This document shows, piece by piece, positions 24,467 through 32,445 of a stretch of DNA of 33,486 nt. Within the stretch, counting starts at the first letter, position 1, and every line of letters begins with the position of its first letter. The stretch comes from DASPLX01 sp035627375 (lineage in GTDB: Bacteria; Pseudomonadota; Gammaproteobacteria; Burkholderiales; Burkholderiaceae_D): NCBI GenBank assembly GCA_035627375.1, contig DASPLX010000090.1:1-33486 (forward strand), given 5' to 3'. The position numbers and the translations under genes were made by a program. The notes under the pieces were generated by a model. It was given only the letters and a program-made list of their open reading frames with translations, searched no databases and was not told the origin of the DNA.

Positions 24467-26809
24467 ATGCTGCCTTCCATCGAACAACGCCTGGCCGCCG
24501 AACTGGCTGCCAAGCCGGCGCAGGTCGCCGCCGCCATCGCTCTCCTCGACGAGGGCGCCACCGTTCCGTTCATCGCGCGTTACCGCAAGGAAGCGACCGG
24601 CGGACTCGACGACACGCAATTGCGTACCCTGGAAGAGCGGCTGCGCTACCTGCGCGAGCTGGAAGACCGGCGCGCGGCGATCGTCGCCTCGATCGAGGAA
24701 CAGGGCAAGATGACGCCGGAATTGCTGGACGCCATCACGCATGCCGAAGACAAGACCCGCCTCGAAGATCTCTACCTGCCGTACAAGCCGAAGCGGCGCA
24801 CCAAGGCCCAGATCGCCGCCGAAGCGGGCTTGACGCCGCTGGCCGATGCGCTCCTGGCCGATCCGACGCTGAACCCCGAAGAGGAAGCCGCGAAATACCT
24901 CAAGGAAGCGTTCACTACCGCCAACGGCGACAATCCCGGCGTACCCGATGCGAAAGCCGCGCTCGACGGCGCGCGCCAGATCCTGATGGAACGCTTCTCG
25001 GAAGACGCGACGCTGCTGCAGACGCTGCGCGAATACCTGACCGAGCACGGCGTGGTCGAATCCAAGGTCGTGGAAGGCAAGGAAGACGCCGGCGAGAAAT
25101 TCGCCGATTACTTCAATTATTCGGAGACGCTGTCCACGATTCCCTCGCACCGCGCGCTCGCGCTGTTCCGCGGCCGCCGCGAGGAAATGCTGAACGTGTC
25201 GCTGCGTCTCGACAGCGAAGAGGAAAAGCCGAAATGGGATGCGCCGCACAACCCGTGCGAGCAACGCATCGCCGCGCGCTTCGGCGTTTCCAATCAAGGC
25301 CGCCCGGCCGACAAGTGGCTGGCCGACACCGTGCGCTGGGCGTGGCGCGTGAAGGTCTTCATGCATCTCGAAACCGAGCTGATGACGAATCTGCGCGAAA
25401 AAGCCGAGATCGAGGCGATCCACGTGTTCGCGCGCAACCTCAAGGATTTGCTGCTGGCGGCCCCCGCCGGCCCGCGTCCGACCATGGGCCTCGATCCGGG
25501 CCTGCGCACCGGCGTCAAGGTGGCCGTGGTCGACGCCACCGGCAAGGTGGTCGACACGGCCACGATCTATCCGCACGCGCCGCGCAACGATTGGGACGGC
25601 TCGCTGCATACGCTGGCGCGGCTGGCCGAAAAGCATCAAGTCGCGCTGATCTCGATCGGCAACGGCACCGCATCGCGCGAAACCGACAAGCTGGCGCAGG
25701 ATCTCATCAAGCTGCGTCCCGAATTGAAGCTGACCAAGATCGTCGTGTCCGAAGCCGGCGCCTCGGTGTACTCGGCCTCCGAATTCGCTTCCAAGGAATT
25801 GCCGGAACTCGACGTCTCGTTGCGCGGCGCGGTCTCGATCGCGCGCCGCCTGCAGGACCCGCTGGCGGAACTGGTGAAGATCGATCCGAAGTCGATCGGC
25901 GTCGGCCAATACCAGCATGACGTGAGCCAGACGCAATTGGCGCGCTCGCTCGACGCCGTCGTCGAGGATTGCGTGAACGCGGTCGGCGTCGACGTCAATA
26001 CCGCCTCCGCGCCGCTGCTGGCGCGCGTCTCCGGCCTGAACGCGAGCGTCGCGCAAAGCATCGTCAACTACCGGGACATGAAGGGCATGTTCCCGTCGCG
26101 CACGGCGCTGCGCGAGGTGCCGCGCCTCGGCGACAAGACCTTCGAGCAGGCCGCCGGCTTCCTGCGCATCATGAATGGCGAGAATCCGCTCGACGCTTCG
26201 GCCGTGCACCCGGAATCCTATCCGGTCGTCGAGAAGATCCTGGCCGACATCAAGAAGGATGTGAAGAGCGTGATCGGCGACGGCAAGCTGCTGAAGACGC
26301 TGAGCCCGGCCAAGTATGCCGACGAGAAATTCGGCGTGCCGACCGTGACCGACATCCTGAAGGAACTGGAAAAGCCGGGCCGCGATCCGCGCCCGGAATT
26401 CAAGACCGCGACCTTCAAGGATGGCGTCGAGGAAATCGGCGATCTGCGTCCCGACATGATTCTCGAAGGCGTGGTCACCAACGTGGCGGCCTTCGGTGCC
26501 TTCGTCGACATCGGCGTGCACCAGGACGGCCTGGTGCATATTTCGGCGCTCTCCAACACCTTCGTCAAGGATCCGCACACGGTCGTGAAGGCCGGCCAGG
26601 TGGTCAAGGTCAAGGTGCTGGAAGTCGACGTCAAGCGCAAGCGCATCGCCTTGACGATGCGCCTGAGCGATACGCCCGCGCCGGCCGGCGCCCGCCCCGA
26701 GCAACGCGCCGACCGCAACGATGCCAAGCGGCTGGCCCAGCACCAGCAACGCCAGCCGGCGGCCAATCAAGGCGCCATGGCGGCGGCTTTTGCCAAATTG
26801 AAAAGGTAA
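24467..26809 (+). CDS. tex: Tex family RNA-binding transcription factor
   Basis: This 780-aa protein is of the Tex/Spt6-like family. An N-terminal helical region starts LPSIEQRLAAELAAKPAQV. A YqgF/RNase H-like domain lies near 335-430 (TMGLDPGLRTGVKVAVVDATG), helix-hairpin-helix repeats near 505-565 (VDVNTASAPLLARVSGLN) and a C-terminal S1 domain near 660-735 (LEGVVTNVAAFGAFVDIGVHQDGLVHIS). Tex binds nucleic acid and affects transcription; its exact task is unsettled. The tail after S1 is rich in Gln, Ala and Arg. ATG 24467 fits the family N-terminus, but no good ribosome site is visible. The 178-nt gap before it shows no certain promoter. Confidence 0.95.
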   Translation: MLPSIEQRLAAELAAKPAQVAAAIALLDEGATVPFIARYRKEATGGLDDTQLRTLEERLRYLRELEDRRAAIVASIEEQGKMTPELLDAITHAEDKTRLEDLYLPYKPKRRTKAQIAAEAGLTPLADALLADPTLNPEEEAAKYLKEAFTTANGDNPGVPDAKAALDGARQILMERFSEDATLLQTLREYLTEHGVVESKVVEGKEDAGEKFADYFNYSETLSTIPSHRALALFRGRREEMLNVSLRLDSEEEKPKWDAPHNPCEQRIAARFGVSNQGRPADKWLADTVRWAWRVKVFMHLETELMTNLREKAEIEAIHVFARNLKDLLLAAPAGPRPTMGLDPGLRTGVKVAVVDATGKVVDTATIYPHAPRNDWDGSLHTLARLAEKHQVALISIGNGTASRETDKLAQDLIKLRPELKLTKIVVSEAGASVYSASEFASKELPELDVSLRGAVSIARRLQDPLAELVKIDPKSIGVGQYQHDVSQTQLARSLDAVVEDCVNAVGVDVNTASAPLLARVSGLNASVAQSIVNYRDMKGMFPSRTALREVPRLGDKTFEQAAGFLRIMNGENPLDASAVHPESYPVVEKILADIKKDVKSVIGDGKLLKTLSPAKYADEKFGVPTVTDILKELEKPGRDPRPEFKTATFKDGVEEIGDLRPDMILEGVVTNVAAFGAFVDIGVHQDGLVHISALSNTFVKDPHTVVKAGQVVKVKVLEVDVKRKRIALTMRLSDTPAPAGARPEQRADRNDAKRLAQHQQRQPAANQGAMAAAFAKLKR

Positions 26810-26869
26810 AAATCCTTGTAAATCATGGGCCTATTGCCATTCAAAGCGGCATGGCGGCCCGGATTTTCC

Positions 26870-26875
26870 TATAAT
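26870..26875 (+). promoter_or_regulatory. candidate -10 box upstream of grxD
   Basis: A perfect TATAAT lies 26 bp before the grxD ATG, close enough for a short leader. No credible -35 box is found at the expected distance, so the call is tentative. The gap from tex (26810-26901) would be its natural place. Confidence 0.4.
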
Positions 26876-26901
26876 GGAGCATTCCACAGAAAGAGGTAGC
26901 C

Positions 26902-27213
26902 ATGAGCGACGTACAAAGCTGGATCAAGGAAACCGTGACCACCCATCCGGTCGTGTTATTCATGAAGGGAACCGCCGATTTCCCGCAATGCGGCTTTTCC
27001 GGCCGCGCGGTGCAGATCCTGAAGGCCTGCGGCATCGAGAACATCGTCACCGTCAACGTGCTGGAAGACGCGGAAGTGCGCCAGGGCATCAAGGAATTCT
27101 CGAATTGGCCGACGATTCCGCAGCTCTATGTCAAAGGCGAATTCATCGGCGGTTCGGACATCATGACCGAGATGTATGAATCGGGCGAATTGCAAGCCCT
27201 CTTGAAAGCGTAA
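26902..27213 (+). CDS. grxD: monothiol glutaredoxin, Grx4 type
   Basis: This 103-aa cytosolic protein is of the CGFS glutaredoxin family. The active-site Cys30 is in CGFS (30-33), within FMKGTADFPQCGFSGRAVQIL, followed by the glutathione-binding segments WPTIPQLYVKGEFIGGSDI. Such proteins bind a bridging 2Fe-2S cluster with glutathione and deliver it to other proteins. GAGG precedes the ATG. The next gene, ubiX, begins 2 nt after its stop, so they are surely co-transcribed. Length and motifs are as expected. Confidence 0.96.
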   Translation: MSDVQSWIKETVTTHPVVLFMKGTADFPQCGFSGRAVQILKACGIENIVTVNVLEDAEVRQGIKEFSNWPTIPQLYVKGEFIGGSDIMTEMYESGELQALLKA

Positions 27214-27214
27214 G

Positions 27215-27811
27215 ATGCTTGCCCCCGCCGGCGCGCCGCAGCGGCTGATCGTCGCGATCACGGGCGCGACCGGCGCCATCTACGGCGTGCGCCTCCTGCA
27301 AGTCCTGCGCGCCGCGCCCGGCATCGAAACCCATCTGCTGGTCTCCGATGCCGGTGTCCTCAATCTCCACCAGGAACTCGACATGAACCGCAAGGAGGTC
27401 GAGGCATTGGCGCACGTGGTGCATAACGTGCGCGACGTCGGCGCTTCGATCGCCAGCGGTTCGTTCCAATCCGACGGCATGATCGTCGCCCCGTGCTCGA
27501 TGAAGACGCTGGCGGCGATCGCGCACGGCTATTCCGACAATCTGATCACGCGCGCCGCCGATGTCGTGCTCAAGGAACGCCGCCGACTGGTGCTGATGGT
27601 GCGCGAGACGCCGTTCAACCTGGCGCACCTGCGCAACATGACGGCGGTGACGGAGATGGGCGGAATCGTCTTTCCGCCGTTGCCGGGCTTCTATCACCGG
27701 CCGCAAAGCATCGCGGAGATGGTCGACCATACCGTCGGGCGCGTGCTCGATCTGTGCGGCATAGAACATCGATTGGCGCCGCGCTGGACCGGGCTGGGCG
27801 CGAATACCTAA
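27215..27811 (+). CDS. ubiX: flavin prenyltransferase UbiX
   Basis: This 198-aa protein joins dimethylallyl phosphate to FMN, making the prenylated FMN needed by UbiD decarboxylases in ubiquinone synthesis. Marks are the FMN-binding loop AITGATGAIYG near 14-24, SGSFQSDGMIVAPCSMKTLA (about 82-101), ADVVLKERRRLVLMVRETP and the C-terminal MTAVTEMGGIVFPPLPGFY. The gene starts 2 nt after the grxD stop. UbiD itself is not in the window. Length is normal; a few residues precede the usual start at IVAITGA. It is the last gene of the block before the kinase cluster. Confidence 0.95.
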   Translation: MLAPAGAPQRLIVAITGATGAIYGVRLLQVLRAAPGIETHLLVSDAGVLNLHQELDMNRKEVEALAHVVHNVRDVGASIASGSFQSDGMIVAPCSMKTLAAIAHGYSDNLITRAADVVLKERRRLVLMVRETPFNLAHLRNMTAVTEMGGIVFPPLPGFYHRPQSIAEMVDHTVGRVLDLCGIEHRLAPRWTGLGANT

Positions 27812-27945
27812 CGCCGACCGGCGGCAGACGGCAGACGGCCGGCAATTATTCTCGGCCTCGCCTCTCCTTTTCCCTCCGCGCGACTCCTGGCTTGCTCGGA
27901 TACAATTGCCGGTCTTGCCATTGAGATACATGCGGACGCGGCCAC

Positions 27946-30120
27946 ATGGAATTGTCGGAAGCACGGGAAACCCAGCACGGTTATCGTCTCGGACGCCTAT
28001 TGGGCGAAGGCGGATTCGGCCAGGTGTATGAGGCCTGGGATATCCGCCTGCAGCGCCGCATCGCCGTCAAGCGCCTGAAGCCGCTGGCCGGCGCGGCCTC
28101 CTCCGACGCCCTGATCGCCGAAGCGCGCATCGCCGCGTCGTTGCGGCATGCCGCGTTCGTCAAGGTGTTCGCCATCGAGGGCGACGGCGACCGGCAAGCC
28201 ATCGTCATGGAATTCGTGGACGGCCGTACCCTGCGTCAGCATGCGCAGCAAGCGCCGCTGACCGAATCGGCGGCGCTGGACATCGTGCACCAGGTCGCGC
28301 AAGCCATGGCCGAAGCGCATGCCTCCGGCCTGGTGCACGGCGACATCAAACCCTCCAACCTGATGATCGAACCCGCGGGACGTGTTCGCATTCTCGATTT
28401 CGGCCTCGCGCGCAGAGTCGATTACCACGCGACGGTAACCGCCATGCCGGCCGAAACGCCCGGCACCGTCGCCTATATGGCGCCGGAGATTCTGTCCGGT
28501 GCGCGCCCGTCCGAGCAGAGCGACATCTACGCGCTGGGCGTGATCCTGTATGAATTGCTGGCCGGTACGCGCCCGTTCCTCCATCTCAACGGATTGGCGC
28601 TGGCCGCCGCGCTCGTGCAAACCTCGTCCCAGGCTTGGGAATTTCCCGCTCCGGCCAGTGCATCGGCCATCGCATTGGTACGAGCGATGACGGCGCGCGA
28701 CATCGGCCGGCGGTTGTCGTCGATGGACATGGTTTGCGAGCAGATCGCGACATTGCGCCAAGACGCGACGGCGGCAGGCAATACGGATTCGCGTGCCGGG
28801 CGTCGCCTGGCGCTGCTGTCCGCAACCTTCGGCCGCCTGCGCGCCCGTACCCTCTGGAGCGCGGTCGCCGTCGTCGTGTCCGTCTGCGCGATCGGCGTCT
28901 GGCGCTGGAACGATATCGCCCGCCTGACAAGCGGCATCGTCGCGCCATATTCGGAAAGCGCCGCCATGCGCGCAGGTTTCGATGCGCTGCGCACCTACGA
29001 CCGCAACGGCAGCATCGACGCCGCCGTCGCCAGTTTCGGCCGCATCCTCGAACATCGTCCGGAGCATGCAGCGGCGGCCGCCGGCCTGTCGCTGGCCTAC
29101 AGCCTGCGCTTCACGAGCGACGGCCGCGACCACGCCTGGCTGAAGCGGGCGGAAGCCAGCGCGCAACAGGCGCTTGCCGGCAACGATCAATTGGCCCTGG
29201 CCCTGACGGCGCTCGCGCGGGTGCGGCTGCTGCAGCGCAAGCTGCAGGAAGCGGAGACGCTGGTCGACAAGGCGCTTGGACTCGATCCGCTCGACGTATT
29301 CGCATTGTCCTGCAAGGCCGATCTGCTGCTGCGCCTTCGGCGCTTCGAGGCGGCGGAGACCTTCATCCGGCACGCCATCGACGCCCATCCGGGCGAACGC
29401 TGGTTTACCGATGCGCTCGGCCTGCTGTACTACCAGCAGAAAAAATTCGCGGAGGCGGAACAGGCGTTCAAGCGCAGCATCGCGCTCGACCCCGACGCCG
29501 CGATCGGCTATGCCAACCTGAGCGCGGTCCTCACCAGCCGCAACCGGCCCGACGAAGCCTTGCGCGTCTTGCAGCAGGGGCTGCAGGTCCGGCCGAGCGC
29601 GCGCCTGTACGGCAATCTCGGCACGGCCTTGTTCGCGCGCGGCGACTATCCGGCCGCGGCGCAGGCATTCGCGCACGCGGTATCGCCGGATCGCGGCAAT
29701 CCCGCCGACTATCTCAACTGGGCCAACCTGGCGGACGTGCTGCGCTGGATGCGGGGCCGGGAAGACGAGTCGCGCCAAGCGTATCGCAAGGCCGCGGAAC
29801 TGCTCGCCAAAACGCTGCAAAGCTCGCCGACGGAACCCCTGCTGCTATCGCGGATGGGACTGTACCGCTCCAAGCTGGGCGAGTCCCGTGCGGCCGTCGA
29901 CGCCACGCAGCAGGCCCTGCTGGCCGCGCCCAAGGATGCGGACATCCAGTTCCGCGCCGCCATCGCTTTCGAGCTCGCGGGAGACCGCGGCAGAAGCGTG
30001 GAAGCCCTGCTGCAAGCCAGGTCGCTGGGCTATCCGAGCCACCTGATCGATTCCGAACCCGACCTGCTCGCCGTCAGGCGCGAAACGCGCTTCATCAACC
30101 CTCACCAGGAAAAACCATGA
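27946..30120 (+). CDS. membrane-anchored Ser/Thr protein kinase with C-terminal TPR repeats
   Basis: This 724-aa protein has an N-terminal Hanks-type kinase domain (about 13-270), one TM helix (about 303-320) and TPR repeats (about 340-715). Kinase motifs are the glycine loop GEGGFGQV (20-27), the AVK lysine Lys42, the alpha-C Glu59, the catalytic loop HGDIKPSN (131-138, catalytic Asp133), DFG (151-153) and APE (179-181). The HRD arginine is Gly132, so it is a non-RD kinase that may not need activation-loop phosphorylation. The kinase faces the cytoplasm and the TPR part should be periplasmic. The next gene overlaps it by 4 nt (ATGA). ATG 27946 has no strong ribosome site. Substrates are unknown; the nearby FHA-like regulator is a candidate partner by context. 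Confidence 0.92.
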   Translation: MELSEARETQHGYRLGRLLGEGGFGQVYEAWDIRLQRRIAVKRLKPLAGAASSDALIAEARIAASLRHAAFVKVFAIEGDGDRQAIVMEFVDGRTLRQHAQQAPLTESAALDIVHQVAQAMAEAHASGLVHGDIKPSNLMIEPAGRVRILDFGLARRVDYHATVTAMPAETPGTVAYMAPEILSGARPSEQSDIYALGVILYELLAGTRPFLHLNGLALAAALVQTSSQAWEFPAPASASAIALVRAMTARDIGRRLSSMDMVCEQIATLRQDATAAGNTDSRAGRRLALLSATFGRLRARTLWSAVAVVVSVCAIGVWRWNDIARLTSGIVAPYSESAAMRAGFDALRTYDRNGSIDAAVASFGRILEHRPEHAAAAAGLSLAYSLRFTSDGRDHAWLKRAEASAQQALAGNDQLALALTALARVRLLQRKLQEAETLVDKALGLDPLDVFALSCKADLLLRLRRFEAAETFIRHAIDAHPGERWFTDALGLLYYQQKKFAEAEQAFKRSIALDPDAAIGYANLSAVLTSRNRPDEALRVLQQGLQVRPSARLYGNLGTALFARGDYPAAAQAFAHAVSPDRGNPADYLNWANLADVLRWMRGREDESRQAYRKAAELLAKTLQSSPTEPLLLSRMGLYRSKLGESRAAVDATQQALLAAPKDADIQFRAAIAFELAGDRGRSVEALLQARSLGYPSHLIDSEPDLLAVRRETRFINPHQEKP

Positions 30121-30659
30121 AGAAGAAGGAAAACGTCACGCTGACCATAGGCTTCGATGCCGACCAGATCAGCGACCAGCTCAGCTTCAAGTTCACCGGC
30201 GACGGCGGCGCCCGTCCGATGCATCCGACCGGACTGTTCGCCGGAGAAATCTATTTCAACGAAGGCGAAATCCTCCACCTGGAAGTGCTGGGCGGCGGCA
30301 ACAAGGAACGTTTTTCGTCGTTCCAGGTCCTCGACTGCTGCATGGTCACCATTCCCCAGTTGAGCGCCTACAGCCCCGGCGTACTCACGCGCCACGCACC
30401 GCCGTCGCCCTTCGTGCAATCCATCGGCGCCACTTGCAAGCTGCCGCTGGACTTCTCCGTCGACGTGGAATATCCGCGGCCGGACTACCGTCTCATCAAG
30501 CAAAGCTGGAAACACACGCTGGATGTCGGAACCACGCTCGGGCGTTGGGATCTATCCCTGGTGCTGACGGTGCGCATCGTGCGCGGCCCGCTCATGCAGG
30601 AAGAGGTTCGTGTTTTCTACTTCGATCCGGAAGCGCAGGTCGGCACCGGCTCGGACTAG
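30117..30659 (+). CDS. hypothetical protein, translationally coupled to the kinase
   Basis: This 180-aa protein matches no family I recognise with certainty. The ATG overlaps the kinase stop (ATGA at 30117-30120), so both are made from one message. It begins with a Lys-rich MKKKENVTLTIGF, has no signal peptide or membrane segment, and looks mainly beta-stranded (GEIYFNEGEILHLEVLGG; WDLSLVLTVRIVRG). Two adjacent cysteines occur in VLDCCMVTIPQL. Size and beta content recall small inclusion-body proteins of the AidA/PixA kind, but I see no diagnostic motif and do not claim it. Function may be as a kinase substrate or partner. It ends 25 nt before the convergent regulator gene, and no terminator is visible between them. 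Confidence 0.8.
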   Translation: MKKKENVTLTIGFDADQISDQLSFKFTGDGGARPMHPTGLFAGEIYFNEGEILHLEVLGGGNKERFSSFQVLDCCMVTIPQLSAYSPGVLTRHAPPSPFVQSIGATCKLPLDFSVDVEYPRPDYRLIKQSWKHTLDVGTTLGRWDLSLVLTVRIVRGPLMQEEVRVFYFDPEAQVGTGSD

Positions 30660-30684
30660 CGAAGAACGGAAGCGCGCGGAAGCG

Positions 30685-32256
30685 TCAACGCAACAACCCA
30701 TCCATGCCGATGGATCGCAAATGGCGCCGCAGCGCTTCGCGCGGCGTCTTCAGTTTCGCGGCGCACGCGCCGAGATCTCCATCCAGCTCTTCCAGGACGC
30801 GGCGAATCTCATGCGCCGCGATCGTTTCCGGCCAGCGGATCTCGGGATGCGTCTCCAGTAGCTTGTACAGCGACGGGCGCGATATCCCCAGCTGCTGAGC
30901 AGCACTGCTGATTTTCCAGGCGCTGTTTTCCATCGCCAGGGAAATCATCTCGTCGGACAGATCGGCGGGTTTCGCCCGCCGCACCGGGTCGGCTCCGCTC
31001 GCCGAGCCGGGCGTCCTCGTCATGGCCGCACCCGCGTTCACCGCGTACGGCATCGTCGCCGCCCGCGCCGCTTGCGCCTCCTCCCCGGTCGAACCGCGCA
31101 TCAGCTCGGACAATACCGGCGCTTCGCTGATCCGCAATGCCATGACGGCGCGCCGGACGACATGCGCCAATTGGCGCACGTTGCCGGGCCAATCGTTATT
31201 GCAGATTTCGCCGATGAAATCGATCGGCGGGACAGCCATCTCGGCCGCCGATCCGCTCCAGGTACGCAAGAAGTGGAGCAACAGCACGCCGATGTCTTCG
31301 CGGCGCTCGCGCAACGACGGCATGCGGATCACGAAAGCTTCCATGCGGCGCAGCAGCGCGCGGTTGAACGAGCGCGCGACCAGATCCTGGTCGGTGGCGG
31401 CGATCAAGCGCGCGCTCGACACCAGGTTGCCGCGCGCGCCGAGCGGCCGGTATTCGCCGGTTTCGAGGACACGCAACAGCATCGGCTGCACGGTCGCGGG
31501 CGTATCGCCGATTTCGTCGAGGAAGAGCGTGCCGCCATCCGCTTCGGCGAACAGGCCTCGGCGTTCCGTCTGCGCGCCGGTATAGGCCCCTCTGGTGGCG
31601 CCGAACAGATCGGCGGCAGCCAAGGATTCATTCAGGGTCGCCATGTTCACGGCGACCATCGGTTCGTTCTTGCGGTCGCCGGTCGCGTGGATCAGGCGCG
31701 CCGCCACGTCCTTGCCGGTACCGGTCTCGCCGAGCAGCAGCACCGGCAAATCGGTCGCCGCGACCTGGCGCACCAGGTCGCGCACTTCGATCGCCGCGCT
31801 GCTCACGCCCAGCAGCCCCGGCAATGCATTCGCCTTCGGCAGACAGCGCATCCAATGCAGGCAGAGCAGGACGTTGGCGCCCAGCCCGAGCACCGCTCCG
31901 CGACCGATGTCGTCGCCATGCAGCCGGACGGTTCCTTCGATCGCCGCGCCGCCCAGGCGAACCGGCATGCGGCTGGCCGGGCACGCGATCTCCACCGCAT
32001 CGTCGGCATGGCGGCGGATCCATACCGGCGAGCGGGAAATCGCCTGGTCGCCGAGCGGAAGCGCCTCCGCGCCGGGATGAGAGAACAGCGGGGCAAACCG
32101 CCCCAGTCCGATTTCTCCGTCGCCCGTCAAAGCGATGCATTGCTGGCCGACGCGATCGAGGTCGGGATGCCACAGGATCGTCAATCCCAGCATCGGGCGG
32201 CTCGCCTTGCCCAATGCAGGCAAGGGCGAAGACAGGGTCGAATCCGAATCCACCAA
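30685..32256 (-). CDS. sigma54-dependent activator with FHA-like N-terminus and tandem HTH
   Basis: This 523-aa bacterial enhancer-binding protein has an FHA-like fold in its N-terminal 135 residues (IGLGRFAPLF ... LGDQAISRSPVWIRR). The usual Ser-x-x-His is degraded to SRSP, so phosphothreonine binding is uncertain. The AAA+ core has Walker A GETGTGKD at 176-183, the sigma54-contact loop GAYTGA at 223-228 and Walker B LFLDEIGD (Asp247-Glu248). The C-terminus holds a Fis-type HTH (ISSAAQQLGISRPSLYKLLE), then a second HTH-like segment (DLGACAAKLKTPREALRRHL). The start is TTG 32256 or GTG 32253, with AGGAG 7 or 10 nt upstream. FHA-type activators are often linked to Ser/Thr kinases, and one lies next door. 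It is divergent from the TolB-like gene. Confidence 0.9.
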   Translation of the reverse strand: MVDSDSTLSSPLPALGKASRPMLGLTILWHPDLDRVGQQCIALTGDGEIGLGRFAPLFSHPGAEALPLGDQAISRSPVWIRRHADDAVEIACPASRMPVRLGGAAIEGTVRLHGDDIGRGAVLGLGANVLLCLHWMRCLPKANALPGLLGVSSAAIEVRDLVRQVAATDLPVLLLGETGTGKDVAARLIHATGDRKNEPMVAVNMATLNESLAAADLFGATRGAYTGAQTERRGLFAEADGGTLFLDEIGDTPATVQPMLLRVLETGEYRPLGARGNLVSSARLIAATDQDLVARSFNRALLRRMEAFVIRMPSLRERREDIGVLLLHFLRTWSGSAAEMAVPPIDFIGEICNNDWPGNVRQLAHVVRRAVMALRISEAPVLSELMRGSTGEEAQAARAATMPYAVNAGAAMTRTPGSASGADPVRRAKPADLSDEMISLAMENSAWKISSAAQQLGISRPSLYKLLETHPEIRWPETIAAHEIRRVLEELDGDLGACAAKLKTPREALRRHLRSIGMDGLLR

Positions 32257-32300
32257 CTGGCGGCTCCTTCCTTCAACGAATACAGGCCGCCGAAGCGGCG

Positions 32301-32355
32301 ATTGACATGTAAAGCGGGCCGGAAACTTTCCACGCCCGCTGTCAATTTACATGTC
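32301..32355. promoter_or_regulatory. nested palindrome, probable activator-binding site
   Basis: GACATGTAAA (32304-32313) pairs with TTTACATGTC (32346-32355). Inside these, GCGGGC (32314-32319) pairs with GCCCGC (32334-32339), and GGAAA/TTTCC (32321-32325/32327-32331) forms the centre. The right arm holds an extra TGTCAA (32340-32345), and TGTCAAT also pairs with ATTGACA (32301-32307). It lies 75-130 bp upstream of the sigma54-like site, the usual range for enhancer sites, and next to the activator gene's own start. Confidence 0.65.
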
Positions 32356-32404
32356 CCGGCCGGACAAGACGGCGCGAAATGCCCGTTAAATGCCCGTTTC
32401 CGGG

Positions 32405-32420
32405 TGGCATGGATCTTGAC
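32405..32420 (+). promoter_or_regulatory. candidate sigma54 (-24/-12) promoter
   Basis: TGGCATGGATCTTGAC matches the consensus TGGCAC-N5-TTGC with correct spacing. GG at -24 is kept and the -12 GC is GA, a significant departure. It points toward the TolB-like gene and away from the sigma54 activator gene. With start ATG 32446 the leader would be only about 15 nt. Confidence 0.4.
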
Positions 32421-32445
32421 TGTGCAACGGAATGAATCACATTCA

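Noticed and set aside
24449..26770. 773-codon open frame opposite tex
   Set aside because: It mirrors the tex codons and has no recognisable motif.
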